Source: Thiobacillus sp.
GTDB taxonomy: Bacteria > Pseudomonadota > Gammaproteobacteria > Burkholderiales > Thiobacillaceae
Reading direction: 5' to 3'
Length of the DNA: 64,000 nt
NCBI GenBank assembly: GCA_019459325.1
Contig: JAIBFA010000011.1
Coordinates: forward strand, 1 to 64,000
Positions 9,820 to 18,570 of the stretch are shown here, piece after piece; the stretch's first letter is position 1; each line of letters starts with the position of its first letter. A program made the translations under genes and the position numbers. A model generated the notes under the pieces. That model saw only the letters and a program-made list of their open reading frames with translations, made no database searches and had not been told where the DNA came from.

Positions 9820-11342
9820 CACTGCATCCAGTGGAAATCGAGCTCAAGCTGGCGCTGCCGCCGCAGCAGGCCGAAGCCTTTCTCAAGCGGATGGCCAGGC
9901 GGCGCAGCGCGCCGGTGCAACAGGAGCTGATGACCCGTTATTTCGACACCCCTGACTTTGCCTTGAGCGCGCAGGGCGTCGCGTTGCGCGTGCGGCGGGT
10001 GGGACGGCGTTGGCTGCAGACGCTGAAAACCGAAGGCGAGCGGCAGGGCGGACTGTCGCGGCGCGCCGAATTCGAGATGCCGGTCAGCCGGGGCGTTCCG
10101 GATTGGAGCCGGTTTCCGGACGAGGCGCTGGCGTATGTGCCGGAGGACCTGCGCGCGCAACTCGTGCCGGTGTTCGAAACGCGTTTTGCCCGCACCGCCT
10201 GGCTGCTCCAGGGCAGGGGCAGTGCGCAGATCGAGGTGGCGCTGGACGTCGGCGAAGTGCGCGCCGGCGAAGCCAGCCAGCCGATTTGCGAGATCGAACT
10301 GGAATTGAAAGCGGGCCAGCCGGATGCGCTGTTCGCGCTGGCGCTGGAGTGGGCCGGCGCGTTCGACTGCCTGCCGTTCGACATCAGCAAGGCCGAGCGT
10401 GGCGTGCGCCTGGCGCATGGAGAGGACGCGGCGCCGGTGAAATCCGTGCCGCTGGTGCTGAACAATGGCATGCGCGTGGAAGACGGCTTTGTCGCGATCT
10501 GCCAGGCGTGTCTGGCGCAATTTCAGGCCAATCTGCCGGGCGTGCTGGCCTCCGACGACATCGAATACGTGCATCAGGCGCGGGTGGCGCTGCGGCGTCT
10601 GCGCGCGGCGCTGCGGCTGTATCGCAAGACGTGCGTGCTGCCGGACGCGTTGATGGATGGCCTGCGCGCCCTGGCCGCCGCGCTCGGCCCGGCACGCGAC
10701 TGGGATGTGCTGTGCGGGGAGACGCTGCCCGCGATCGCCCCGCATTACGCCGACCCCGATGCCTGGCAGCGCGGTTTGCACGCGCTGGAGGCACATCGCG
10801 CCGAGGTGCGCGCGGCCATGCAGGCCGCACTGAACCAGGCACGTCCGGGCGCGTGGCTGCTGGCGCTGCAGCGCTGGCTGCTGCAGCACGGCTGGCGCGC
10901 CGCGCCGGAAGCGCAGCGTTTCGTCCAGTTGTCGCCGCTGGACAAATGGGCCCGCCGGGCGCTGCAGAAAGGCCATCGCCCCATCGTTCGCGGCGCGCGC
11001 GATTTTGCGCAACTGGAGCCCCTGCAACGCCATGCCCTGCGCATCGCCATCAAGCGCCAGCGTTATGCAGCCGAGTTTTTCCAGACCTTGTTCGGCGGAC
11101 CCCCTGACGGGCATAAACGCCGGCAGACTCGCTATCTTGCTGTGCTGCGCGATGCACAGGACAGCCTGGGGCGCAGCAACGACGCGCATGTGGCGTGGGG
11201 CCTGCTGATGTCGGGGCATGTGGAGGCGGGTCCGATGGGGGATTTCGTCCTTGGCTGGCTGGCCGCGAAACAGGCGGAGGCAGCGAACGGCGAAAGCGCC
11301 GCACACGTGCAAGCGTTCTTGAAATTGAAGCCTTACTGGTGA
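9813..11342 (+). CDS. CYTH-CHAD domain protein (triphosphatase-like)
   Basis: A 509-aa protein with an N-terminal CYTH domain and a C-terminal CHAD domain, the YgiF-like layout. The CYTH signature EIELKL is at residues 8-13. Tunnel-lining acidic and basic residues follow: TRYFDTPDF, ALRVRRVGRRWLQTLK, ICEIELELK and SKAERG. CYTH enzymes hydrolyse inorganic triphosphate or related polyanions with a divalent metal. The CHAD part (from about 225) begins VHQARVALRRLRAALRLY, with the conserved histidine and arginines, and repeats the type near FAQLEPLQRHALRIAIKRQRYAAEFF; CHAD helices bind polyphosphate. Divergent position next to ppk supports a polyphosphate role. The start codon lies within the Pho box and has no clear ribosome site. 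Confidence 0.88.
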   Translation: MTTLHPVEIELKLALPPQQAEAFLKRMARRRSAPVQQELMTRYFDTPDFALSAQGVALRVRRVGRRWLQTLKTEGERQGGLSRRAEFEMPVSRGVPDWSRFPDEALAYVPEDLRAQLVPVFETRFARTAWLLQGRGSAQIEVALDVGEVRAGEASQPICEIELELKAGQPDALFALALEWAGAFDCLPFDISKAERGVRLAHGEDAAPVKSVPLVLNNGMRVEDGFVAICQACLAQFQANLPGVLASDDIEYVHQARVALRRLRAALRLYRKTCVLPDALMDGLRALAAALGPARDWDVLCGETLPAIAPHYADPDAWQRGLHALEAHRAEVRAAMQAALNQARPGAWLLALQRWLLQHGWRAAPEAQRFVQLSPLDKWARRALQKGHRPIVRGARDFAQLEPLQRHALRIAIKRQRYAAEFFQTLFGGPPDGHKRRQTRYLAVLRDAQDSLGRSNDAHVAWGLLMSGHVEAGPMGDFVLGWLAAKQAEAANGESAAHVQAFLKLKPYW

Positions 11343-11460
11343 TTCAAGCCGATCCGCCGCGCAATGGCGGACAGCAGGCCTGTCATCATTTGTTCGTCAG
11401 CGAGCCCCACACTGGGCGCACGGACGTATTCAGGACCAGACATTTTTCGAGGGAAGCCGG

Positions 11461-11913
11461 ATGGAACTCATTTTGTGGCGACACGCCGAGGCGGAGGACA
11501 CGCTCCCCGACCTCGACCGCGAACTCACCGGCCGCGGCCGCAAGCAGGCAGCGCGCATGGCCGACTGGCTCAATCCGCGACTGCCGCAGGACATCCGCGT
11601 TCTGGCGAGCCCTGCCACCCGCGCCAGGCAAACCGCACAGGCGTTGGGGCGTGAATACGACGAGGTGCTGGCGCTGGCCCCCGGTGCGAGCACCGAGGAG
11701 GTGCTGGCCGCCACAGGCTGGCCGGATGCGCCCTATCCGGTGCTGATCGTCGGGCATCAGCCCACGCTGGGGCAGGTGGCGATGCAGCTGCTGACCGGGC
11801 AGGCAGGCGATCTGACGGTGAAGAAAGGCGGCATCTGGTGGTTCCAGGGGCGCGAGCGGGCAGGGCAATTGCAAGTGGTATTGCGCGCTGTGGCCGCGCC
11901 CGACTGGTTATAA
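11461..11913 (+). CDS. sixA: phosphohistidine phosphatase SixA
   Basis: A 150-aa histidine phosphatase of the SixA branch, cytoplasmic. The catalytic WRHAEAED at residues 6-13 holds the nucleophilic His. ASPATRARQTAQAL carries the second arginine, and VGHQPTLGQVAMQLL supplies the second histidine. SixA removes phosphate from histidine in phosphorelay or phosphotransferase proteins. It follows the CYTH-CHAD gene after 118 nt and precedes the flagellar cluster by 60 nt. The short, single-domain length fits SixA rather than phosphoglycerate mutase. Confidence 0.88.
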   Translation: MELILWRHAEAEDTLPDLDRELTGRGRKQAARMADWLNPRLPQDIRVLASPATRARQTAQALGREYDEVLALAPGASTEEVLAATGWPDAPYPVLIVGHQPTLGQVAMQLLTGQAGDLTVKKGGIWWFQGRERAGQLQVVLRAVAAPDWL

Positions 11914-11973
11914 TCGCCATGTGACTACCCAACCCATCAAGGCCATCCAGCCGAACCCGACAACGCAGACGAG

Positions 11974-13335
11974 GTGCGTGCAGTGCCGGGTTGGCTGAGC
12001 AGTCTGCGCGACCTGATCGCTGAAGCGAGCCCGTTGCGCCGCTTCATGCTCGCCCTGCTGGTGTTGTTGCCGCTGGCCGCACTGGCTGCGGCCTATGTGT
12101 GGTTCAACCCGCCTGTCTATCGCGTGCTCTACACGCAGCTATCCGACCGTTCCGGCGGCGAAGTCATCGCCGCGCTCGACCAACTCGACATTCCCTATCG
12201 CCTGTCTGCCGCCGACGGCACCATCGAAGTGCCGGCCGGTCAGCTGCACGCGGCCCGCTATCGCCTGGCTGCCCGGGGTCTGCCCAAATCCGACGCCGAC
12301 GCGCAGGATGAAGTCGATCGCGCGCCCAGCTTCGGCGCATCGTCGCTGCAGGAACAGCAGCGCTATCAGCACGCGCTTGAAGTCGACCTCGCCCGCTCGA
12401 TCCAGGCGCTGGACGCGGTCGAGCTCGCGCGCGTCCATCTCGCCCTGCCCAAGGTTTCGCCCTTCCTGCGCGATGCGCCGCCCGCGACGGCTGCCGTGCT
12501 GGTGCGGCTGCGCCCGGGGGCGCAGCTGGATGCCGGGCAGGTGGCCACGATCCAGACCCTGGTGGCGGCCAGTGTGCCGCGCATGAAGCGCGCCGAGGTG
12601 CAAGTGCTCGACCCGCGTGGCGTCCTGCTGGGCGTTGCGGTCCCCGAGGCCGCCCAGTCGCAGCGTCTGGCGCTGGAACAGGATCTGGCGCGGCGGGCGC
12701 TGGCGGTGCTGACGCCGTGGCTGGGCAAGGATCGCGTCAGCGTGCAGGTGACGGCTACGCTGGAAGACAGCGAAACCCGGCAGACGGTCGAGCGGGTGCG
12801 CAATGTCGTGGTCGGAGGACAGACGCGGCCGCTGGAAAAAACCGTGCGCACCACGCGCGTGCCGGAAGGCCGCATCCAGCGCGTGAATGCCATCGTGATT
12901 CTGGGATTTGAGGCCAGCGCGGCCGAAATCAAACGCGCCGCGCAGCTTGCACGCCAGGCGCTGGGCTTGCTGCCGGCACGCGGCGACATCCTGAACGTGT
13001 ATGCACTGCCTGCGGCGGTCACCCCCGCGCCGGCTCAGGCCGAGCCTGCTGCCACGCCGCCCCGGGCGCAGGCGCCCATCCCGATTCCCCGGGTGCGGCC
13101 GGTCAGCGCGCCGCCGCCCAGGACCCCACCCTTGGATTTTCAGCCCTGGATGCTGGTGGCGGCAGCGGCGATCCTGCTTCTGCTCGGCGCGATCGGCTGG
13201 TCGCGGAGCCGCCGCACCCCCGTCATCGAAGTGCAGGCGGACGATTTCGATGCCGAGCTCGACGCAGCCCGCGGCCAGGTGATGGCCGATCCGCGCGTGA
13301 CGGCGGATGTGATCAAGCTCTGGATGCGCGCATGA
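11974..13335 (+). CDS. fliF: flagellar M-ring protein FliF (short form)
   Basis: FliF builds the MS ring in the inner membrane, the base of the flagellar rotor and export gate. It has an N-terminal membrane segment (about 21-43), then the ring-building motifs VYRVLYTQLSDRSGGEVIAALD and GASSLQEQQRYQHALEVDLARSI. The segment VELARVHLALPKVSPFLRD follows, with a second membrane segment at about 388-408. At about 453 aa it is shorter than usual (about 550). The start is GTG at 11974, or GTG at 11983; no clear ribosome site decides. The last residues, VMADPRVTADVIKLWMRA, fit the FliG-binding tail. First gene of a tightly packed cluster to fliR; fliE is not upstream. Confidence 0.9.
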   Translation: MRAVPGWLSSLRDLIAEASPLRRFMLALLVLLPLAALAAAYVWFNPPVYRVLYTQLSDRSGGEVIAALDQLDIPYRLSAADGTIEVPAGQLHAARYRLAARGLPKSDADAQDEVDRAPSFGASSLQEQQRYQHALEVDLARSIQALDAVELARVHLALPKVSPFLRDAPPATAAVLVRLRPGAQLDAGQVATIQTLVAASVPRMKRAEVQVLDPRGVLLGVAVPEAAQSQRLALEQDLARRALAVLTPWLGKDRVSVQVTATLEDSETRQTVERVRNVVVGGQTRPLEKTVRTTRVPEGRIQRVNAIVILGFEASAAEIKRAAQLARQALGLLPARGDILNVYALPAAVTPAPAQAEPAATPPRAQAPIPIPRVRPVSAPPPRTPPLDFQPWMLVAAAAILLLLGAIGWSRSRRTPVIEVQADDFDAELDAARGQVMADPRVTADVIKLWMRA

Positions 13336-13372
13336 GCAGCCGCATGAATCAAACCAGGATGCGCGCATGAGC
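13322..13372 (+). repeat. 16-bp direct repeat at the fliF/fliG junction
   Basis: GGATGCGCGCATGAGC occurs at 13322-13337, holding the fliF stop, and again at 13357-13372, holding the fliG start. The copies are 35 nt apart. This looks like a short tandem duplication that separated an ancestral ATGA stop/start overlap, the arrangement seen at the other junctions of this cluster. Confidence 0.7.
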
Positions 13373-14335
13373 CAGGCGGGAATCGAAAAATCTGCTGTGC
13401 TGCTGCTCGCGTTGGGCGAGGAGGCCACGGCCGCCGTGTTCCGCTTCCTGAGCCCGCTGGAAGTGAGCCGCCTCGGCAGCGCCATGCGCGAACTGGAGGT
13501 GCTGCCGCGCGGGCGCGTTGGCGCCCTCCTGCGCGCTTACGCGGCCGAGGCGGCCGAACAGACCGGGTTTGCCGCGGATACCGGGCGCTTCCTCGATCAG
13601 ACACTCAAACTGGCGCTGAGCCCGGAGCGCGCGCAGGCGATGCTGCAGCGGCTGGGCGCGACGGGCGCGCAGGCGCTGGAGAAACTGGCCTGGCGCGAAC
13701 CGGCGGAGATAGCCGGCCTGCTGGAAGCGCAACCGCCGCAACTGATCGCCGCCGTGATATCGCAGCTGCCACGCGACGTCGCGGCTGCGGTGCTCGAAGT
13801 GCTGCCCGGCGAAACGCGCGCAAACACGCTGCAGAGCCTGGCGCGCAGCGAGGCGCCCACCCCCGACATGCTGCGCGATCTGGACGACTGGCTGGCCAGC
13901 CTCGACTCCACTACATCGCCGCAGGGCGAAGCCGCGGTTGCCAGCCTGCTGGGACAGATGAGCGAGGGCAGCGTGGAGGCCGCCCTGAGCCAGCTCGACC
14001 AGAACGATGCCGACCTGGCCGCGCGCCTGCGTGTGCGCAATCTCGCATTCGAAGACCTGGCGCGCCTGCCCGAGGCCAGCCGCAAGGCTTTTTTGCGCAA
14101 CATCGGCGCGCGCACCTTGTTGCATGCGCTGAAGGGCAGCGACGGGCGGGTGCTCGATGCGCTGACCGCGGTGATGAGCTCGACTGCGGCGCAGCGCATG
14201 CGCGATGAGCTCGACACCCTGGGCGCGTTGCCGGTGACCGCGATCCAGGCCGCGCAGGACGATGCCGGTGCCACCTTGCGGCGACTGGCGGCCGAGGGGG
14301 CGATTCTGTTCCCGGAAGAAGAGGAGGCGGTATGA
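13367..14335 (+). CDS. fliG: flagellar motor switch protein FliG
   Basis: FliG sits on the cytoplasmic face of the MS ring, contacts the stator and sets torque direction. The 322-aa protein starts MSQAGIEKSAVLLLALGEEATAAVFRFL cut into typical N-domain elements. The middle domain shows PPQLIAAVISQLPRDVAAAVLEVLP. The C-domain shows LAFEDLARLP, ALKGSDGRVLDALTAVMS, IQAAQDDAG and LRRLAAEGAI, followed by an acidic tail EEEEAV. Length is normal. It overlaps fliH by 4 nt (ATGA), indicating coupled translation. Confidence 0.92.
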   Translation: MSQAGIEKSAVLLLALGEEATAAVFRFLSPLEVSRLGSAMRELEVLPRGRVGALLRAYAAEAAEQTGFAADTGRFLDQTLKLALSPERAQAMLQRLGATGAQALEKLAWREPAEIAGLLEAQPPQLIAAVISQLPRDVAAAVLEVLPGETRANTLQSLARSEAPTPDMLRDLDDWLASLDSTTSPQGEAAVASLLGQMSEGSVEAALSQLDQNDADLAARLRVRNLAFEDLARLPEASRKAFLRNIGARTLLHALKGSDGRVLDALTAVMSSTAAQRMRDELDTLGALPVTAIQAAQDDAGATLRRLAAEGAILFPEEEEAV

Positions 14336-14931
14336 GTACCGACGACGACACCACCGCATTTGAACACTGGGAAGTGGTGGAGCTGGCTGCGTCGGCAAGC
14401 GAGCCCACCCCGCCTGTCGTGGATGCCGAGGCCGAGCTGGCCGGGCGGCGCGAAGCCGCTCGCGCCGAGGGGTATGCAGAAGGACTGGCTGCCGGGCGGG
14501 TGGAAGGCGAACAAGCCTGCGGGCGCATGAAGCAGCTGGCCGAAAGCTTCGGCACCACCCTCGACAATTTCGATTTTCGCCTGGCCGACATGGTGCTGGA
14601 ACTGGCGCTCGACGTGGCGCGCCAGGTGGTGGCGGGCGAACTCGCCGCGCGCCCGGAACGCATACTCGACGTGGTCAACCTGGCGCTGAAACAGATGGCG
14701 GAAACCAGCCGCGAGGCACGCCTGTTGCTGAATCCCGAAGATGCCGCGCTGGTGCGTCCGCATCTCGACCAGGTGCTCGACAAGAACCGTCTGCGCATCG
14801 TCGAAGACGTGCGCATCGTGCGCGGCGGCTGCCTGATCGAAACCGGGCAGGGCGACCTCGACGCCACGCTGCCGGCACGCTGGCGCCAGGTGGTGCAGGT
14901 GCTCGGCTCCAACCAGAACTGGCTCGAATAA
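14332..14931 (+). CDS. fliH: flagellar assembly protein FliH
   Basis: A 199-aa protein with the FliH plan: a variable acidic N-terminus, then alanine/glutamate/glycine-rich helices with spaced glycines ([20 protein letters not shown], residues about 43-62). A V-type ATPase subunit E-like C-domain contains [18 protein letters not shown] and [18 protein letters not shown]. FliH binds FliI, regulates its ATPase and brings export substrates to the gate. It overlaps fliG by 4 nt and its TAA overlaps the fliI ATG by one base. Confidence 0.85.
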   Translation: MSTDDDTTAFEHWEVVELAASASEPTPPVVDAEAELAGRREAARAEGYAEGLAAGRVEGEQACGRMKQLAESFGTTLDNFDFRLADMVLELALDVARQVVAGELAARPERILDVVNLALKQMAETSREARLLLNPEDAALVRPHLDQVLDKNRLRIVEDVRIVRGGCLIETGQGDLDATLPARWRQVVQVLGSNQNWLE

Positions 14932-16325
14932 TGGACCGCATCGTCCGCCTGCGCGAATATCTGGCCGACTGTCGGCGCGCGGTGAGCTGGGCGGCGCCGA
15001 TTGCGAGCAGCGGCCGCCTCACGCGCGTGTCCGGGCTGGTGATGGAAGCAGTCGGACTGCGCCTGCCGGTGGGCAGCCAGTGCCACATCCAGGTGCCGGG
15101 GGGGCAGAGCATCGAGGCCGAGGTGGCGGGATTTTCCGGCGACCGCCTGTTCATCATGCCGGCCACCGACATCTACGGCGTGATGCCGGGCGCGCGGGTG
15201 ATTCCCGACAACCCGATGGCGGCGCAGCCTCCGCGCCTGGGGATGCGCTACGTGCCGCGCCGTCGCGCGCAGGACCGGGTACGCCAGGTGCCGGTCGGGG
15301 AGCGCCTGCTGGGACGCGTGCTCGACGGCGCTGGACGGCCGCTGGATGGCCTCGGCCCGTTGTCGCTGGAACGGCGAGTGCCCTTGTACAGCCGTCCGAT
15401 CAATCCGCTGGAACGTGCGCCGATCCGGCAAACGCTGGACGTCGGCGTGCGCGCGATCAATGGCCTGCTGACGGTGGGGCGCGGGCAGCGGCTCGGCCTG
15501 TTTGCCGGCAGCGGCGTCGGCAAGAGCGTGTTGCTCGGCATGATGGCGCGCATGACCGAAGCCGACGTCGTCGTGGTCGGCCTGATCGGCGAACGCGGCC
15601 GCGAGGTCAAGGAATTCATCGACCGCATTCTCGGCCCCGAGGGCATGGCACGCGCGGTGGTGGTGGCGGCGCCCGCCGACCATCCGCCGCTGATGCGGCT
15701 GAACGGCGCGGCCTATGCGATGTCGATCGCCGAATATTTTCGCGACCAGGGCAAGCACGTGCTGCTGATCATGGATTCGCTCACCCGCTACGCGATGGCG
15801 CAGCGCGAGGTGGCGCTGGCGATCGGCGAGCCGCCTGCCACCAAGGGCTATCCGCCGTCGGTGTTCGCCAAGCTGCCGCAGCTGGCCGAGCGTGCCGGTA
15901 ATGGCCGCAGCGGCAGCGGTTCGGTCACCGCGTTCTTCACCGTGCTGATGGAGGGCGACGACCAGCAGGATCCGATCGCCGATGCGGCGCGCGCGATTCT
16001 CGACGGCCACATCGTGTTGAGCCGGGACCTGGCCGACGCCGGGCATTACCCCGCGATCGATATCGAAGCCTCGATCAGCCGGGCCCAGCCCGACCTCCTT
16101 TCCGAGGAGGCGCTGGAGCGCACCCGCCGCTTCAAATATCTTTACTCGCGCTACATGCGCAGCCGCGACCTGCTGGCGGTCGGCGCCTATGTGCCGGGCG
16201 CCGACCTGGTGCTGGACGAAGGGGTGCGGCTGTTCCCCAGAATGCAGGGCTATCTGATGCAGGGCATGCGCGAACACGCGACGCTGGATGCCGCCCGTGC
16301 GGGACTGGATGAGGTGCTTGCTTGA
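14931..16325 (+). CDS. fliI: flagellar export ATPase FliI
   Basis: A 464-aa type III export ATPase, an F1-beta-like hexamer that uses ATP to drive flagellar substrate delivery. Walker A GSGVGKS is in [30 protein letters not shown], Walker [14 protein letters not shown] and the family block [20 protein letters not shown] are present, as is [16 protein letters not shown]. Length is normal. It overlaps fliJ by 4 nt. The similar type III injectisome ATPase is excluded mainly by context (FliG, FliH, FliO). Confidence 0.95.
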   Translation: MDRIVRLREYLADCRRAVSWAAPIASSGRLTRVSGLVMEAVGLRLPVGSQCHIQVPGGQSIEAEVAGFSGDRLFIMPATDIYGVMPGARVIPDNPMAAQPPRLGMRYVPRRRAQDRVRQVPVGERLLGRVLDGAGRPLDGLGPLSLERRVPLYSRPINPLERAPIRQTLDVGVRAINGLLTVGRGQRLGLFAGSGVGKSVLLGMMARMTEADVVVVGLIGERGREVKEFIDRILGPEGMARAVVVAAPADHPPLMRLNGAAYAMSIAEYFRDQGKHVLLIMDSLTRYAMAQREVALAIGEPPATKGYPPSVFAKLPQLAERAGNGRSGSGSVTAFFTVLMEGDDQQDPIADAARAILDGHIVLSRDLADAGHYPAIDIEASISRAQPDLLSEEALERTRRFKYLYSRYMRSRDLLAVGAYVPGADLVLDEGVRLFPRMQGYLMQGMREHATLDAARAGLDEVLA

Positions 16326-16771
16326 AGCCCTTTGCGCTCGCCCGGGTGCTGCAGTTGGCCGAGCGGCGCAGCGAGACGCTGTCGCGCTCGGTCAAGCTCG
16401 CTCATGGCATCTGGCTCCGCGCGCGCGGCCGCCAGGTGCAGTTGACCGCTTTGCGCGACAGCCACATCGCCCAGCTGGCGGGCGAGCTTCGTGGGGGCGT
16501 AACGGCAGCATTGCTGCAGGAGACGAATCGTCTGCAACGCGCGCAGGCGGCTGAAATGCAGGCGGCGCAGGAGGCGATCGATGCCGCGCACTCTGACTGG
16601 CAGTCACGGCTGGCCGAATGGATGCAGGTTGAGCAGCGGGTGAAGGCGCTGCGCCTGCTGGAACAGCGCCATCTGGCCCAGGCCGCCATCCAGCAACGGC
16701 GCATCGAGCAGCGCCAGCACGATGAACTGGTGGAGTTGACGCTGCGCCATGCGGGACGACGGGTGCTCTGA
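16322..16771 (+). CDS. fliJ: flagellar export chaperone FliJ
   Basis: A 149-aa, almost wholly helical and coiled-coil protein, positioned straight after fliI as is usual. It starts [18 protein letters not shown] with TTG or an equivalent weak start overlapping the fliI stop. FliJ sits in the central pore of the FliI ring and links it to FlhA. Sequence conservation in this family is low, so the call rests on position, length and coiled-coil character. Its stop overlaps the next start by one base. Confidence 0.75.
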   Translation: MKPFALARVLQLAERRSETLSRSVKLAHGIWLRARGRQVQLTALRDSHIAQLAGELRGGVTAALLQETNRLQRAQAAEMQAAQEAIDAAHSDWQSRLAEWMQVEQRVKALRLLEQRHLAQAAIQQRRIEQRQHDELVELTLRHAGRRVL

Positions 16772-17244
16772 TGCAATTGCTGCCACTCACGCCCGACGAA
16801 ATCGCTTATCTGACCACGCCCCCCGTCGCGGCCGACGGTTTGCAGACGCGGCTGACCCGCAAGCTGGCTGCGACCCTGACGGCACGCCTGCGCCTGCCGG
16901 TCCAGGCGATGTCGATGGCCCAGACGATGGTGCAAGCGCCATCCGCCGCACCGGCGACGCCCGCCTGGCAGCCCGATGCCGCGCTGGCCACCTTGTGGCT
17001 GACGCGCCGTCTCGGCGGGCAGCGCATGCAGGGCTCGGCTCCCTTTGTGCCCCAAGGCCTGATCCAGAGCCTGGATGCCGCACTGGCGGAAAGCTGGCTG
17101 GATGGGGCCGCGCGGGCCGCGCTGCCGCCTGCGCTGGCTTGGCACATCACAACCGATCTTACGCAGGCAACGCTCGCCGTGCAGTTGCCGCACCTCACAA
17201 TCGACATGACGCGCTGGGCGCGAGGAGTGATACGGCATGGCTAA
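16771..17244 (+). CDS. unknown protein within the flagellar cluster
   Basis: A 157-aa protein that sits where fliK, fliL, fliM and fliN are normally found between fliJ and fliO. It starts [14 protein letters not shown], followed by a helical stretch LQTRLTRKLAATLTARLRLP. An Ala/Pro-rich part comes next, then DAALATLWLTRRLGGQRM and a C-terminal beta-like stretch LTQATLAVQLPHLTIDMTRW. There is no SpoA/FliN motif, signal peptide or membrane segment. Overlaps with fliJ (1 nt) and fliO (8 nt) show it belongs to the operon. It might be a degenerate C-ring (FliM-like) component or a lineage-specific export protein; I cannot decide from sequence. Confidence 0.65.
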   Translation: MQLLPLTPDEIAYLTTPPVAADGLQTRLTRKLAATLTARLRLPVQAMSMAQTMVQAPSAAPATPAWQPDAALATLWLTRRLGGQRMQGSAPFVPQGLIQSLDAALAESWLDGAARAALPPALAWHITTDLTQATLAVQLPHLTIDMTRWARGVIRHG

Positions 17245-17584
17245 GTTTTTTGCGGCTGGCGCGTTGCTGCTGATTCCGTCGGCGGCGATGGCCGCGCCCG
17301 ACACGACTGCCAGCATGCTGACCGTGCTGTTGAGCCTGGTCTTGATCCTGGGCGGGTTCGTCGCGGTGGCCTGGCTTGCCCGCCGCTACCTGCCGGGCAT
17401 GGGTGCGCAAGGCGCGGTCAAGGTGGTGGGGACGACACCGGTGGGCACGCGTGAGCGCGTGGTGGTGGTCGAGGTCGACGACACCTGGCTGCTGCTGGGC
17501 GTGGGCGGGGGCAATGTGCGGCTGCTGCACACCCTGCCGAGGCCAGCCGATCGCGCTACGTCACCCGCGGGGAGGCCGGGATGA
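17237..17584 (+). CDS. fliO: flagellar biosynthesis protein FliO
   Basis: A 115-aa protein with an N-terminal hydrophobic signal-like segment (MAKFFAAGALLLIP) and a membrane helix (about 28-50). A short cytoplasmic domain has VKVVGTTPVGTRERVVVVEV and WLLLGVGGGNVRLLHTL, the FliO signature. FliO helps assemble the FliP ring of the export gate. ATG at 17237 lies inside the end of the preceding gene, and the TGA overlaps the fliP ATG. Confidence 0.88.
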   Translation: MAKFFAAGALLLIPSAAMAAPDTTASMLTVLLSLVLILGGFVAVAWLARRYLPGMGAQGAVKVVGTTPVGTRERVVVVEVDDTWLLLGVGGGNVRLLHTLPRPADRATSPAGRPG

Positions 17585-18309
17585 AGCGCGCCCTCCTGCT
17601 TGCGGCGCTGGCGCTGAGCGCGCCCGTTCTGGGCGCGGAATCGAGCGTGCCGCTGCTGAGCGTCGCCCCCGGCGCGGGCGGGCAGGTGATCGGCGTGCCG
17701 GGCACGAGCTTGCCCTGGCTGCTGCTGTTTCCGTTTCTGCCGGCCTTGCTGCTGGCGTTTACCGCCTTCACCCGCATTGCGGTGGTGCTGTTTCTGCTCC
17801 GGCAGGGCCTCGGCAGCCACACCGCGCCGCCGAATCTGGTGTTGATGGGGCTGGCGGTGCTGCTGACGATATTCGTGATGTCGCCGGCGTTGAAGACCAT
17901 CAATACCGAAGCCTATCAGCCCTATCTTTCCGGGGCGCTGAGCTTCAACGACGCTGCCGAGCAAGCCGCGCAGCCACTGAAAACCTTCATGCTGCGGCAG
18001 ACCCGTGCCGAGGACCTGAGCCTGTTCATCGGCGACGACAAGACCATCGATCCCAAACAAGTGGACAGCGTGCCGCTGGCGGCGCTGGCGCCGGCGTTTC
18101 TCACCAGCGAACTCAAGACCGCTTTCCAGATCGGCTTCATGGTGGTGCTGCCCTTCCTGGTGATCGACCTGGTGGTCGCCGCCGTGTTGACCGCGCTCGG
18201 CATGATCATGCTGCCGCCGCAACTGGTGTCGTTGCCGCTCAAATTGCTGTTGTTCGTCACGGTCGACGGCTGGCATCTACTGGTTGGTTCGCTGCTCGGG
18301 AGCTTTTGA
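17581..18309 (+). CDS. fliP: flagellar export gate protein FliP
   Basis: A 242-aa membrane protein with a cleavable signal peptide (MKRALLLAALALSAPVLGA). FliP hallmarks are FTRIAVVLFLLRQGLG, NLVLMGLAVLLTIFVMSP, FQIGFMVVLPFLVIDLVV and LGMIMLPPQLVSLPLKLLLF. FliP forms the pentameric core of the type III export channel with FliQ and FliR. Overlaps with fliO (4 nt) and fliQ (1 nt) support one transcript. Confidence 0.96.
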   Translation: MKRALLLAALALSAPVLGAESSVPLLSVAPGAGGQVIGVPGTSLPWLLLFPFLPALLLAFTAFTRIAVVLFLLRQGLGSHTAPPNLVLMGLAVLLTIFVMSPALKTINTEAYQPYLSGALSFNDAAEQAAQPLKTFMLRQTRAEDLSLFIGDDKTIDPKQVDSVPLAALAPAFLTSELKTAFQIGFMVVLPFLVIDLVVAAVLTALGMIMLPPQLVSLPLKLLLFVTVDGWHLLVGSLLGSF

Positions 18310-18563
18310 TGGAAGGCCTCGCCCGCGACGCGCTCTGGCTGTTGATGCTGATTGCCGCGCCGGTATTGCTGGCAGGCCTGCTGACCGCCTTCGCCATCAG
18401 CCTGTTCCAGGCCGCCACGCAAATTCTCGAACCCACGCTGTCCTTCGTGCCCAAGCTCATCGTCATGCTGATCGTGCTGGCGGTGCTGGGCAGCTGGATG
18501 GGCGGGCAGCTGGTTGAATTTGCACGCACCCTGCTGACCGATTTCCCGGCCCTGCTTGAATGA
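18309..18563 (+). CDS. fliQ: flagellar export gate protein FliQ
   Basis: An 84-aa protein with two membrane helices (about 10-35 and 50-72). The family block LTAFAISLFQAATQILEPTLSF and FVPKLIVMLIVL are clear. FliQ packs around the FliP/FliR channel. ATG overlaps the fliP TGA by one base. Confidence 0.95.
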   Translation: MEGLARDALWLLMLIAAPVLLAGLLTAFAISLFQAATQILEPTLSFVPKLIVMLIVLAVLGSWMGGQLVEFARTLLTDFPALLE

Positions 18564-18570
18564 GGCCGCC

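Noticed and set aside
13911-16277. 788-codon minus-strand open frame across fliG-fliI
   Set aside because: Composition is typical of antisense of GC-rich genes (His/Arg/Ala-rich, no family motif), while the plus strand holds clear FliG, FliH and FliI motifs.
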